From Georgenia satyanarayanai (lineage in GTDB: Bacteria > Actinomycetota > Actinomycetes > Actinomycetales > Actinomycetaceae): DNA of 64,000 bases. The position numbers and the translations under genes are program-made. This document shows positions 55,578-63,562 of the stretch, one piece after another. Every line of letters starts with the position of its first letter. The first letter of the stretch is position 1. The notes under the pieces are model-generated. The model was not told the origin of the DNA. It ran no database searches and saw nothing but the letters and a program-made list of their open reading frames with translations. The stretch is taken from assembly GCF_009193135.1 (NCBI RefSeq), contig NZ_VUKC01000008.1:62001-126000 (forward strand), in the 5' to 3' direction.

Positions 55578-56005
55578 GACCGAGGTCCCTCCGTCGTCGT
55601 GCTCGGGGCGAAGCTCGCGTAGGTGCCGCGGCCGACGGCCACCTGCTTCCCGGCGCCGTCGAGCACCTCGGCCTCCGCGACGGTGAGCGAGCGGCCGAGC
55701 TTGACGGGCCGGGCGACGACGAGGAGGTCGCCCGGCGCGGCTGCCCGCAGGAAGTGGGTGGTGAAGTCGATGGTCGGTGCGGGGGTGCCCTGGCTGGCGA
55801 CGAGCGCCCAGTCCGCGGCGAGGTCGAGGAGGGTGGCGAGGATGCCGCCGTGGGTCACCCGTGCGGTCGTGCCGTTCTCCCACTCCTCGCGCCACGTGGC
55901 GCTCAGGCGCAGCTCCTGCGGGCTCACCGAGACCACCCGCAGCCCGAGCCACCGGTGGAAGGGGGAGGTGAGGATGCGCTCCTCGAGCTCGGCCGCGCTG
56001 ATCAC
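55574..56005 (-). CDS. PaaI-type hotdog thioesterase
   Basis: 143 residues. The hotdog motif THGGILATLLDLAADWAL carries the family His-Gly-Gly, and PTIDFTTHFLRAA is the matching strand. It hydrolyses acyl-CoA, likely rescuing CoA from dead-end products of the same pathway. GTG 56005 overlaps the dehydrogenase stop by four bases. Confidence 0.9.
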   Translation of the reverse strand: MISAAELEERILTSPFHRWLGLRVVSVSPQELRLSATWREEWENGTTARVTHGGILATLLDLAADWALVASQGTPAPTIDFTTHFLRAAAPGDLLVVARPVKLGRSLTVAEAEVLDGAGKQVAVGRGTYASFAPSTTTEGPRS

Positions 56006-57030
56006 TCCCCGCTCCCCGGGGTGACGACGACCTTGCCGAGGACCTCGCGGTCGCGGACCTTGCGCAGCCCCTCGACGGCCTGGGACAGCGGCAGGACGTC
56101 GCTGACGGGCGGGTCGATCGTGCCGGCCGCCACCATGCCGAGGAGGGCCTCGAAGTCCTCGGTGGCGAAGCCGTTGGAGCCGATGATCTGCAGCTCGAAG
56201 GACCAGATGTAGCGCAGGTCCTCGACGGGGTCGAAGCCGGCCGTCGCGCCGCACACGAGGATGCGTCCGCCGAGCTTCGTGCTGCGCAGCGTCGGGTGCC
56301 AGGTGTCCCCGCCGGTGAAGTTGATGACGACGTCCATGCCGGTCTCGTCGCTCCACCGGGCCGGCTTGCCGTAGTGCTCCTTGACCCACTGGTAGAAGTC
56401 GACCTCGCGGTAGTTGAGCACCTCGTCCGCGCCGATCTCGAGCAGCCGCTGGGCCTTCTCGTCGGAACCGGCGGCGGCGACGACGTGCGCCCCGAGCTGC
56501 TTGGCGAGCACGATCGACGCGGTCCCCACCCCGCCGGAGGCGCCGAGGACGAGGACCTTGTCCCCGGCGTGGACAGCGCCCTTGCCGACGACCATGCGGT
56601 GCGCCGTCCCGTACGCGACGGGCAGGGCCGCGGCCTGGACGTCGGTGACGCCGTCGGGGACGGCGATGAGCTGGGTCGCCTCGACGAGGCTGTACTCGGC
56701 CATCCCGCCGTCGCGCTGCTCGCCCATGAGCCTGCCCGCCGAGTCGAGCGGGTGGACGAGCACCCGGTCGCCGGGCTGCCAGCCGGTGACGTCGTCGGCC
56801 ACCTCGTCGACGACCCCGACGACGTCGAGCCCGATGACGACGGGCAGCGGCAGGGTGATGCCCGGCATCCCGTTGACCGTGAAGATGTCGTGGTAGTTGA
56901 AGGAGCTCGCGGTCACGCGGACGACGACGTGCCCGGGGACGAGCCGGGGGCGGGGGTAGTCGTCCTCGAGGCGCAGGGCGTCGAGGTCCCCGTGCTCGCG
57001 GAGCACGAGGGCACGCATCGGTGAGGTCAC
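56002..57030 (-). CDS. MDR-type dehydrogenase (quinone oxidoreductase-like)
   Basis: 342 residues. Medium-chain fold with VTASSFNYHDIFTVNG at the start, nucleotide motif LGASGGVGTASIVLAKQL and ADEVLNYREVDFY. Catalytic-zinc ligands are not evident, so it is likely a zinc-free quinone or enoyl reductase using NADPH. GTG 57030 is preferred because AAAGGA lies nine bases upstream; ATG 57018 is the alternative. First structural gene after the leader peptide. Confidence 0.85.
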   Translation of the reverse strand: MTSPMRALVLREHGDLDALRLEDDYPRPRLVPGHVVVRVTASSFNYHDIFTVNGMPGITLPLPVVIGLDVVGVVDEVADDVTGWQPGDRVLVHPLDSAGRLMGEQRDGGMAEYSLVEATQLIAVPDGVTDVQAAALPVAYGTAHRMVVGKGAVHAGDKVLVLGASGGVGTASIVLAKQLGAHVVAAAGSDEKAQRLLEIGADEVLNYREVDFYQWVKEHYGKPARWSDETGMDVVINFTGGDTWHPTLRSTKLGGRILVCGATAGFDPVEDLRYIWSFELQIIGSNGFATEDFEALLGMVAAGTIDPPVSDVLPLSQAVEGLRKVRDREVLGKVVVTPGSGE

Positions 57031-57086
57031 AGACCATGTCCTTTCTGGGCCGGGATGGGGCACCGGCGGCCGAGGGGTCGGCGGCG

Positions 57087-57106
57087 GACCCGCCGATCGG
57101 CGGGTC
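57087..57106. promoter_or_regulatory. 20-bp perfect palindrome in the operon leader
   Basis: GACCCGCCGATCGGCGGGTC lies between the leader-peptide stop (57122) and the first gene (57030). In RNA it forms a strong hairpin; neighbouring GGCGGC and GCCGCC tracts allow alternative pairings, as expected for an attenuator. No clear U-run follows. Confidence 0.55.
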
Positions 57107-57121
57107 GGGGCGAAGGGCCGG

Positions 57122-57196
57122 CTAGGACCGACAGGTCATGGTGTGCACCCTGGCGAGGTCGATGTGCCTCCGCGAGGTCAGGTGCAGCCGGTACAT
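57122..57196 (-). CDS. 24-residue leader peptide of the transporter operon
   Basis: The frame from ATG 57196 to TAG reads MYRLHLTSRRHIDLARV followed by HTMTCRS. It matches the actinobacterial leader-peptide pattern (R-L-H-L-T-x-R-R-H-I-D-L-x-R-V near the start and a Cys-Arg end) found upstream of sulfur-uptake and related ABC operons. A penultimate-region Cys codon (TGT, rare here) is where cysteine supply could be sensed. No ribosome site; a -10-like hexamer seven bases upstream suggests a leaderless mRNA. Too short to be a functional enzyme; role is cis-regulatory by inference. Confidence 0.82.
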   Translation of the reverse strand: MYRLHLTSRRHIDLARVHTMTCRS

Positions 57197-57203
57197 GGGT
57201 CGG

Positions 57204-57209
57204 ATCATC
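57204..57209 (-). promoter_or_regulatory. -10-like hexamer GATGAT before the leader peptide
   Basis: Minus-strand GATGAT ends seven bases before ATG 57196, the same geometry as the other leaderless genes but with a weaker hexamer. Confidence 0.35.
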
Positions 57210-57331
57210 GCACAGCGGTGCGTGCGGCGCGGCTGCGGGTCCAGGCGACGAGACGTGCGGGCGCGGAGGCCCCACGTGCTGGACGCCGCCGCCGCGGGTG
57301 CCCGCCCCGGTGCCTTCGGCGGTGGCGGTCG

Positions 57332-57748
57332 TCAGGTGTTCGGCTCCTCCGCGGAGATGTCCGCGAGGGCGGACGTGGGGTCGCGGTCGATGGCGAGGTC
57401 GCCGATCGACAGGATGCCCACGAGGCTGCCGCCCTGCAGGACGGGGATACGCCGCACGGCCCGCTCGCGCATGAGTCGCACGGCCTCGGCGGCGTCGGTG
57501 TCCGGCGTCGTCGTCACGAGGTCCTGGCTGCAGGCCTGCCGGACCGGGTCCTCGGGGGAGCGGCCGGTCGCGACGATGCGCACGACGATGTCCCGGTCGG
57601 TGACGATCCCGACCACCTTGCCGTCGTCGACGACGACGACCGCCCCGACGTCTCCTGACGCGAGCAGGTCGGCGGCGTCCCGCACGGTGCGGTTCGCCTC
57701 GATCGTCGTCGGGTTCGGGGTCATGCTCTCTGCGACGGTGCCGGCCAT
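57332..57748 (-). CDS. Tandem CBS-domain protein
   Basis: 138 residues, two CBS domains (AESMTPNPTTIEANRTVRDA ... GIVTDRDIV and TTTPDTDAAEAVRLMRERAV ... GILSIGDLA). Free-standing CBS pairs bind adenine nucleotides; mycobacterial Hrp1 is a relative. GGGAGG precedes ATG 57748. Upstream of the leader-peptide operon on the same strand but 135 bases apart, so probably separate. Confidence 0.88.
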   Translation of the reverse strand: MAGTVAESMTPNPTTIEANRTVRDAADLLASGDVGAVVVVDDGKVVGIVTDRDIVVRIVATGRSPEDPVRQACSQDLVTTTPDTDAAEAVRLMRERAVRRIPVLQGGSLVGILSIGDLAIDRDPTSALADISAEEPNT

Positions 57749-58031
57749 GGCGTGCCTCCCTGATGGTGTGTCCGCGGTCACGTCCAGGGTGGGTCCGGGT
57801 CGTCCCCTCCGCATCCGGGAATGCGGTGGCGGAGTCGGTGGTTGAAGCAGATGACCGGCCCGGTTTCACACCCCCGGGCTCCAACACGAGCCGCTACGAG
57901 CGGCCACTCGCCGTGAGGCGGTTGGCCGGGCCGGTCACCTCCTGCTCACGGCCCCACGACGACGGCGAGTCGGTTCGTGTGGTCGCGGAGGAACGTGCGG
58001 GCGCCGGCCGGGTGTCGGTGCCCGCCGCGTG

Positions 58032-58037
58032 TACGGT
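58032..58037 (+). promoter_or_regulatory. -10 hexamer TACGGT, leaderless thioesterase gene
   Basis: TACGGT ends six bases before ATG 58044. Confidence 0.55.
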
Positions 58038-58043
58038 GCGGGC

Positions 58044-58577
58044 ATGTCCCGCCAGCTCCACCTGCTCCTGGCCACCGCGAGGCCGCGCCGCCCGATCGGG
58101 CTGGACGTGCTCGCGCCGTCGATCACCACCCTGCGGGTGCTGCCCACCGACCTGGACCTCTACCTCCACGTCAACAACGGCACCTACCTCCAGATGATGG
58201 ACGTGGCCCGGAGCAACTACATCGCCGACCTCGGCGGTTTCCCGCGCCTGAACGACAAGCGCTGGTACCCGGTGGTCGCGGCGTCGACGATGACCTACCG
58301 CCGCTCCCTGCGCCTGGGGGACCGGGTGGAGATCAGCACGCGCGTCGTCGGCTGGGACGAGCGCGTCGTCTACCTCGAGCAGGTCTTCACGCGCCGCGGC
58401 GAGCGGTGCGCCCGCGGCGTCGTCGCCGGGCGCTTCCTCACCCGCGGCTCGGGGGAGCGGGTGCCCGCCCCGCGGGTCGTCGCCCACCTCGCCGGCACCG
58501 AGCTGGCCTCGCCGCAGATCCCCGACGACGTGCTCCGCTGGGCGCGCGCCGTCGACGTCGCCCACCGCGGCGCGTGA
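58044..58577 (+). CDS. Acyl-CoA thioesterase (4HBT, THEM6-like)
   Basis: 177-residue hotdog protein. DLDLYLHVNNGTYLQMMDVA carries the Asn/Gly/Tyr signature of the 4HBT_2 group, followed by TMTYRRSLRLGDRVEIST. Substrate unknown. ATG 58044 is preferred over a start five codons upstream because of the hexamer just before it. Confidence 0.88.
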   Translation: MSRQLHLLLATARPRRPIGLDVLAPSITTLRVLPTDLDLYLHVNNGTYLQMMDVARSNYIADLGGFPRLNDKRWYPVVAASTMTYRRSLRLGDRVEISTRVVGWDERVVYLEQVFTRRGERCARGVVAGRFLTRGSGERVPAPRVVAHLAGTELASPQIPDDVLRWARAVDVAHRGA

Positions 58578-58785
58578 CATCGCCCACCCCGAATGGACGC
58601 GGCACGACGGGGACCGGGAGGTAGGGTGAGAACGTCGCGGTGGTCAGCCGACCGGGTTGTTCCGGTCGCGGACCTGCTGCAGCGAGCCTCCTGGCGAGCC
58701 TGGACCATCTGACGTCCGTCGCCCCGGGTGCTGCGTGTGGGCCGGCCCCGCCGCGATGTGTGTCGTCACTCCGGAGGAGGAGTCC

Positions 58786-60927
58786 GTGGCTCGAGGAGCC
58801 CAGCGCCCGTCGGGCGCTCGTCGTACTGCCCAGCGCAGCACGCCCAAGCGCAAGCACCAGGACAACAGCGGGCTCATCCCGGTGCTCGCCCGCGCCGTCC
58901 GCGAGGTCGAGGGTGCGGTCAAGCGCGAGCGGGTGGTGCCCTCCACCCGCACGAAGTTCCAGGCCATCGCGCTGCTCGTGCGTGAGGAGCGCGCCCGCCT
59001 CAAGGCCGACACGACGTTGAACGAGGCCCGCCGCGGCGAGGAGCTCAAGCGCCTCGACGGCATCGCCACCATCCTCGCGGTCACCGCCGCCCGTGACCCC
59101 CGCCTGCTCGCCCTCATCGCCGACGAGGCCGTCGCCTCACCGGAGGCCCGCGAGCTGCGCCGGGAGATGCTCCTCGAGGCCGGCTTCGACGTCCCCGAGG
59201 AGGAGGAGCCCGAGCCGGAGGGGGCCCGCGAGCCGACCGCCGTCGAGCAGCGCCAGGTGGTGCCGCAGGCCGTCATCTCCCGCCAGATGGCCAACCCCTT
59301 CCTCGAGCCCGACTACGACGCCGTGCGCAAGCCGCCGGCCCGCCCCCGCCGGCTCGCCGGCTGGGAGCTCATCGAGCCGCTGCTGCGCTCCTTCGAGTAC
59401 GGCGGCGAGGCCGCCTGCATGACCCTGCCCGAGCCGAACGGCACCCGTGTGCCGCCCGGGCTGGAGCTCATGCCCCACCAGTCCCGCCTCGTCGCGGCCG
59501 CCGCGGAGGGGCACCGCACGTTCCTCCTCGCCGACGAGCCGGGCCTGGGCAAGACGGCGCAGGCGCTGCTCGCCGCGCAGGCCGCCGACGCCTACCCGCT
59601 GCTCGTCGTCGTCCCCAACGTCGTCAAGACGAACTGGGCCCGTGAGGCGGAGCGCTGGACGCCCGCCCACCGCGCGACCGTCGTCCACGGCGACGGGGAG
59701 GACATCGACGCCTTCGCCGACATCATCGTCATCAATTACGAGATCCTCGAGCGGCACGTCGGCTGGCTCGGCAGCCTCGAGCTCGGGGTGCGCGGGATGG
59801 TCGTCGACGAGGCGCACTTCATCAAGAACAAGAAGTCCCAGCGCTCCCAGCACGTCCTCCACCTCTCCGAGCAGCTGCGCTCGCGCCCGTGGCCCCCGCT
59901 CCTCATGGCGCTCACCGGCACCCCCCTCATCAACGACATCGAGGACTTCACCGCGATCTGGCAGTTCCTCGGCTGGATCGACGAGGAGAAGCCGCTCGGG
60001 GAGCTCATGGAGGCCCTCGAGGAGACCGGCCTGGTGCCCTCCGACCGGGGCTTCTACGCCGCCGCGCGCAACGCCGTCATCGAGCAGGGCATCGTGCGGC
60101 GCCGCAAGATCGACGTCGCCGCCGACCTGCCCGCCCGCCGCATCGCCGACGTCTTCGTCGAGCTCGACGACGCCGTGGGCCGCTCGATCCGCGACGCCGA
60201 GCAGGCCCTGGCCCGCCGTCTCGTCACCCGTTACCGCAAGGCGCTGGAGGTGCGGCACGGGGAGAACGTCGTCGAGGGCATCGACCACGAGCTCGTCCGC
60301 CAGGTGGCCGTGTGGGAGACGACGAAGACCTCGGAGAAGAAGTCCGAGGACAACGTCTTCACGATGATGCGCAAGCTCGGCTCGGCCAAGGGCGGGGCGG
60401 CGGCCGACTACGCCGCCCAGCTCGCGCGCAACGTCGGCAAGGTCGTCTTCTTCGCCAAGCACATCGACGTCATGGACGCCGCGGAGGAGCTCTTCACCCA
60501 GCGCGGCATCCGCTTCGCCTCGGTCCGGGGTGACCAGACCTCCGCGGCGCGCCAGCGCAACATCGACGCGTTCACGAACGACCCGGCCGTCTCGATCGCG
60601 GTCTGCTCGCTCACCGCGGCGGGCGTGGGGCTCAACCTCCAGGTCGCCTCCAACCTCGTGCTCGCCGAGCTCTCGTGGACCGACGCCGAGCAGACCCAGG
60701 CGATCGACCGCGTCCACCGCATCGGTCAGCCGGAGCCGGTGACGGCGTGGCGGATCATCGCCGCCCAGACCCTCGACACCCGCATCGCCGAGCTCATCGG
60801 CTCCAAGGCGGGCCTCGCGGCCCGCGCCCTGGACGGCTCGGACGAGGAGGTCGTCGCGGACGTCCAGGTGGAGATGCTCGTCACGCTCCTCACCGACGCG
60901 CTCAGTCCCGTCCCCGCCGCCGTCTGA
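58786..60927 (+). CDS. SNF2-type DEAD/DEAH helicase
   Basis: 713 residues. The first 220 form a charged actinobacterial N-terminal domain; then LMPHQSRL, Walker A DEPGLGKT (250-257), Walker B VVDEAHF, motif III LTGTPLIND, and in the second lobe GVGLNLQ and TQAIDRVHRIGQ. It belongs with the SMARCAL1-like annealing helicases of the SNF2 superfamily and probably acts on DNA structures in repair or replication restart. GTG 58786 follows GGAGGAGGAG. The promoter hexamer TAGGGT at 58623 would give a leader of about 155 bases. Confidence 0.9.
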   Translation: MARGAQRPSGARRTAQRSTPKRKHQDNSGLIPVLARAVREVEGAVKRERVVPSTRTKFQAIALLVREERARLKADTTLNEARRGEELKRLDGIATILAVTAARDPRLLALIADEAVASPEARELRREMLLEAGFDVPEEEEPEPEGAREPTAVEQRQVVPQAVISRQMANPFLEPDYDAVRKPPARPRRLAGWELIEPLLRSFEYGGEAACMTLPEPNGTRVPPGLELMPHQSRLVAAAAEGHRTFLLADEPGLGKTAQALLAAQAADAYPLLVVVPNVVKTNWAREAERWTPAHRATVVHGDGEDIDAFADIIVINYEILERHVGWLGSLELGVRGMVVDEAHFIKNKKSQRSQHVLHLSEQLRSRPWPPLLMALTGTPLINDIEDFTAIWQFLGWIDEEKPLGELMEALEETGLVPSDRGFYAAARNAVIEQGIVRRRKIDVAADLPARRIADVFVELDDAVGRSIRDAEQALARRLVTRYRKALEVRHGENVVEGIDHELVRQVAVWETTKTSEKKSEDNVFTMMRKLGSAKGGAAADYAAQLARNVGKVVFFAKHIDVMDAAEELFTQRGIRFASVRGDQTSAARQRNIDAFTNDPAVSIAVCSLTAAGVGLNLQVASNLVLAELSWTDAEQTQAIDRVHRIGQPEPVTAWRIIAAQTLDTRIAELIGSKAGLAARALDGSDEEVVADVQVEMLVTLLTDALSPVPAAV

Positions 60928-61003
60928 CGCGCCCACCGCGAGAGTCCCGTCGGGTCCCTCCCGTGCTTCCCCCACGTGCTCCTCGCGGGTGGCGAGCCGG
61001 CGG

Positions 61004-62602
61004 TCAGGACCCGACGTCCCGCCGCCGGTAGCCGGTGAGGCCCACGGCGACGAGTGCCGCGGCGACGGCGGTGGTGACCAGGACCGGGCCCCAGTCCATG
61101 GTCTCCACGGGCAGCTGGGGAAGCCTGGAGAACGGGGTCAGCTCGATCAGCCAGTCGGGCAGCTCGAGCAGCGCGCCGATCCACGTGACGAGCAGGGACC
61201 AGGCGACGACCAGCCACGGCAGCCCCCCGAGGCGGGGCAGCCAGCCGTGCACCAGGACACCGAGGCCGACCACCAGCCACACCCCCGGCACGAGGACCGC
61301 GGCGCCGGCCACGACGTCCTGCACCACCTCCCAGGCGCCATCGGCGCGGGCCTGCGGGACGGCCATCACGGCGCCCGACGTCACCAGGAGCACCGTCGGC
61401 ACCGCGAGGGCGAGCCCGGCGTGGGAGGCCGCGAAGCGCGTGCGGTGCACCGCGGCGGCGAGCACCACCTCCGCACGTCCCGCTGCCTCCTCCTGGGCGA
61501 GGCGGCCGAGGAGCTGGAGCCCGAGCGCCGCGGCGACGAGCACCACGATGCTCAGCATGGCCACGTAGAAACCCTCGGTGAGCTCCTGGGCGCCCGCCCC
61601 CATCCGGCGCATGATCGCCTCCAGCCGCGGGACGTCGCGGAACATCGCGGAGAAGGTCGGCGTCAGCGAGCCGACAGCGGCCGTGAACACCGTCAGCCCC
61701 ACCGTCCACCCGAGGACGGTGCCGCGGTGCAAGCGCCATGCCAGCCCGGCGGGGGACGAGAGCAGACCTCCCGCCCGAGCCGGACCGGGGCGCGCGGGCC
61801 ACAGGCCCGAACCGTGGTCGCGGCGCGCCTCCAGCCGGACCGCGAGGACCACGAGCGCGAGCGTGAGCACCGCCGGCAGGAGCAGCACCCACCACCGTTC
61901 CCCGGCGTAGGGTCGGGCGAGGGCCATCCACTCCACGGGTGAGACCCACTGCAGCGAGCGCACCCGGCTGTCGGCCGGCACGCCGTCGGCCACCGCCCGC
62001 ACGAGGTAGGCCAGCCCCAGAGCGGCGAGGGCGATCCCGCGGGCGGCCCGCGCCGAGGCGGTCAGCTGACCGGCGACGGCGCCGACGCCGACGAACACCG
62101 CGGCCGTGAGGGCCATGCCCAGCCCGAACGCCACGGACCCGGTGAGGTCGACACCGACCGCCACCATCCCCCCGCTGACGAGCAGCCCGAGGACGGCGCA
62201 GGCGCCGAGGTGGACGAGCACCGCCGCCACCAGCGGGGCGTGGCGGTCGACGACGCCGGCACGGACGAGCTCGCTGCGGCCGACCTCCTCGTCGGCGCGG
62301 GTGAGCCGGATCGTCCCGAGGATCGCCATGACACCGGCGACGGTGGCGACGAACGTGCCGACCCGCCAGACGGTGAACCCGCCCGGTTCGACGAGTGAGA
62401 AGGGCGGGCCGAGCATCGCCCGCATCGTCGGGTTGTTCGCGAGGCCCTCGATGACCAGCCCTGCCTGGGACGGGTCGGGGATCACCTGCTCGTAGGCCGC
62501 CGCCGTGGCCGGGACGCCGACGAACAGGCCGAGGAGCCAGCCGGCCAGGAACCACCGGTTGCGGCGGACGCCGAGCCCGACGAGGGCAGGGAGCCCTCTC
62601 AT
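61004..62602 (-). CDS. ABC-2 exporter membrane protein, twelve-helix type
   Basis: 532 residues with about twelve membrane helices in two halves (GVRRNRWFLAGWLLGLFVGV opens the first, HRGTVLGWTVGLTVFTAAV the second), typical of TipAS/polyketide-type multidrug ABC permeases of actinobacteria. The start ATG overlaps the ATPase stop (ATGA). Confidence 0.9.
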   Translation of the reverse strand: MRGLPALVGLGVRRNRWFLAGWLLGLFVGVPATAAAYEQVIPDPSQAGLVIEGLANNPTMRAMLGPPFSLVEPGGFTVWRVGTFVATVAGVMAILGTIRLTRADEEVGRSELVRAGVVDRHAPLVAAVLVHLGACAVLGLLVSGGMVAVGVDLTGSVAFGLGMALTAAVFVGVGAVAGQLTASARAARGIALAALGLAYLVRAVADGVPADSRVRSLQWVSPVEWMALARPYAGERWWVLLLPAVLTLALVVLAVRLEARRDHGSGLWPARPGPARAGGLLSSPAGLAWRLHRGTVLGWTVGLTVFTAAVGSLTPTFSAMFRDVPRLEAIMRRMGAGAQELTEGFYVAMLSIVVLVAAALGLQLLGRLAQEEAAGRAEVVLAAAVHRTRFAASHAGLALAVPTVLLVTSGAVMAVPQARADGAWEVVQDVVAGAAVLVPGVWLVVGLGVLVHGWLPRLGGLPWLVVAWSLLVTWIGALLELPDWLIELTPFSRLPQLPVETMDWGPVLVTTAVAAALVAVGLTGYRRRDVGS

Positions 62603-63486
62603 CGGGGGGTGTCCCGGTAGTGGCGCAGGAACAGCTCCTCGAGGGTCGGTGGGCTGCAGGTGAGGCTGCGGACGCCGAGGGCGCCGAGCCGTGAGACCAG
62701 GCCGGCCAGGGCGACGTCCTCGACCTGGCAGGTCAGCCGGGAGCCGGTGACGACGACGTCGTGCAGCCCGGGCATCGTGCCGAGCTCGGCGGGCACGGGC
62801 CCGGGAAGCTCGGCGACCACCTCGGTCCGGGTGAGGTGACGCAGCTGCGCCAGCGTGCCGGTCTCCACCACCCGGCCGTCGCGGATGATGCTCACCCGGT
62901 CGCACACCTGCTCCACCTCGGAGAGGATGTGGCTGCTCAGCAGCACGGTGGCCTCGTCGCGCCGCTCGTCGACGACCTCGCGGAACTGGGCCTCCATGAG
63001 CGGGTCGAGGCCGGCCGTGGGCTCGTCCAGCAGCAGCAGCTCGACGTCGGAGGCGAGTGCGGCCACGAGGGCCACCTTCTGCCGGTTTCCCTTGGAGTAG
63101 GCGGCGCCCCGCTTGCTCGGGTCGAGCTCGAACCGGTCGATCAGCTCCGCGCGGCGCCTCTCGTCGAGGCCGCCGCGCAACCGGCCGAGCAGGTCGATGA
63201 CCTCGCCCCCGGTGAGGTTCGGCCACAGCGCGACGTCGCCGGGCACGTAGGCGAGGCGGCGGTGCAGCTCGGGCGCCTGTGCCCACGGGTTGCCTCCGAG
63301 CAGCCGCACGGAACCGGCGTCGGCGCGCAACAGCCCGAGGAGGATGCGGATGGCGGTCGACTTGCCGGCGCCGTTCGGGCCGAGGACGCCGTGCACCTCT
63401 CCCACCGCGATGTCCAGGTCGAGGCCGTCGAGCGCGACGGTCGTCCCGAACCGCTTGACCACACCCCGCATCGCGACGGCGCTCAT
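62599..63486 (-). CDS. ABC exporter ATP-binding protein
   Basis: 295 residues. Walker A GPNGAGKST, Q-loop YVPGDVALWP, a signature weakened to YSKGNRQK, Walker B LLLLDEPTAGLDPLM and H-loop LSSHILSE. The YSKGNRQK form is usual for this exporter subgroup. TAGCGT lies seven bases before the ATG (leaderless). Divergent from corA. Confidence 0.92.
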   Translation of the reverse strand: MSAVAMRGVVKRFGTTVALDGLDLDIAVGEVHGVLGPNGAGKSTAIRILLGLLRADAGSVRLLGGNPWAQAPELHRRLAYVPGDVALWPNLTGGEVIDLLGRLRGGLDERRRAELIDRFELDPSKRGAAYSKGNRQKVALVAALASDVELLLLDEPTAGLDPLMEAQFREVVDERRDEATVLLSSHILSEVEQVCDRVSIIRDGRVVETGTLAQLRHLTRTEVVAELPGPVPAELGTMPGLHDVVVTGSRLTCQVEDVALAGLVSRLGALGVRSLTCSPPTLEELFLRHYRDTPR

Positions 63487-63493
63487 GTGCCTG

Positions 63494-63499
63494 ACGCTA
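63494..63499 (-). promoter_or_regulatory. -10 hexamer TAGCGT, leaderless ABC operon
   Basis: Minus-strand TAGCGT ends seven bases before ATG 63486. Confidence 0.5.
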
Positions 63500-63562
63500 C
63501 TCCCGTTGTCGAGACCTCGTGATCCTCCACCGTCGCTGCGGTGCGCGTGGCACGATCGGCGG

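Noticed and set aside
57749-58031. Riboswitch or small RNA between the CBS and thioesterase genes
   Set aside because: No conserved RNA motif seen; the region holds only two promoters and short GC stems.
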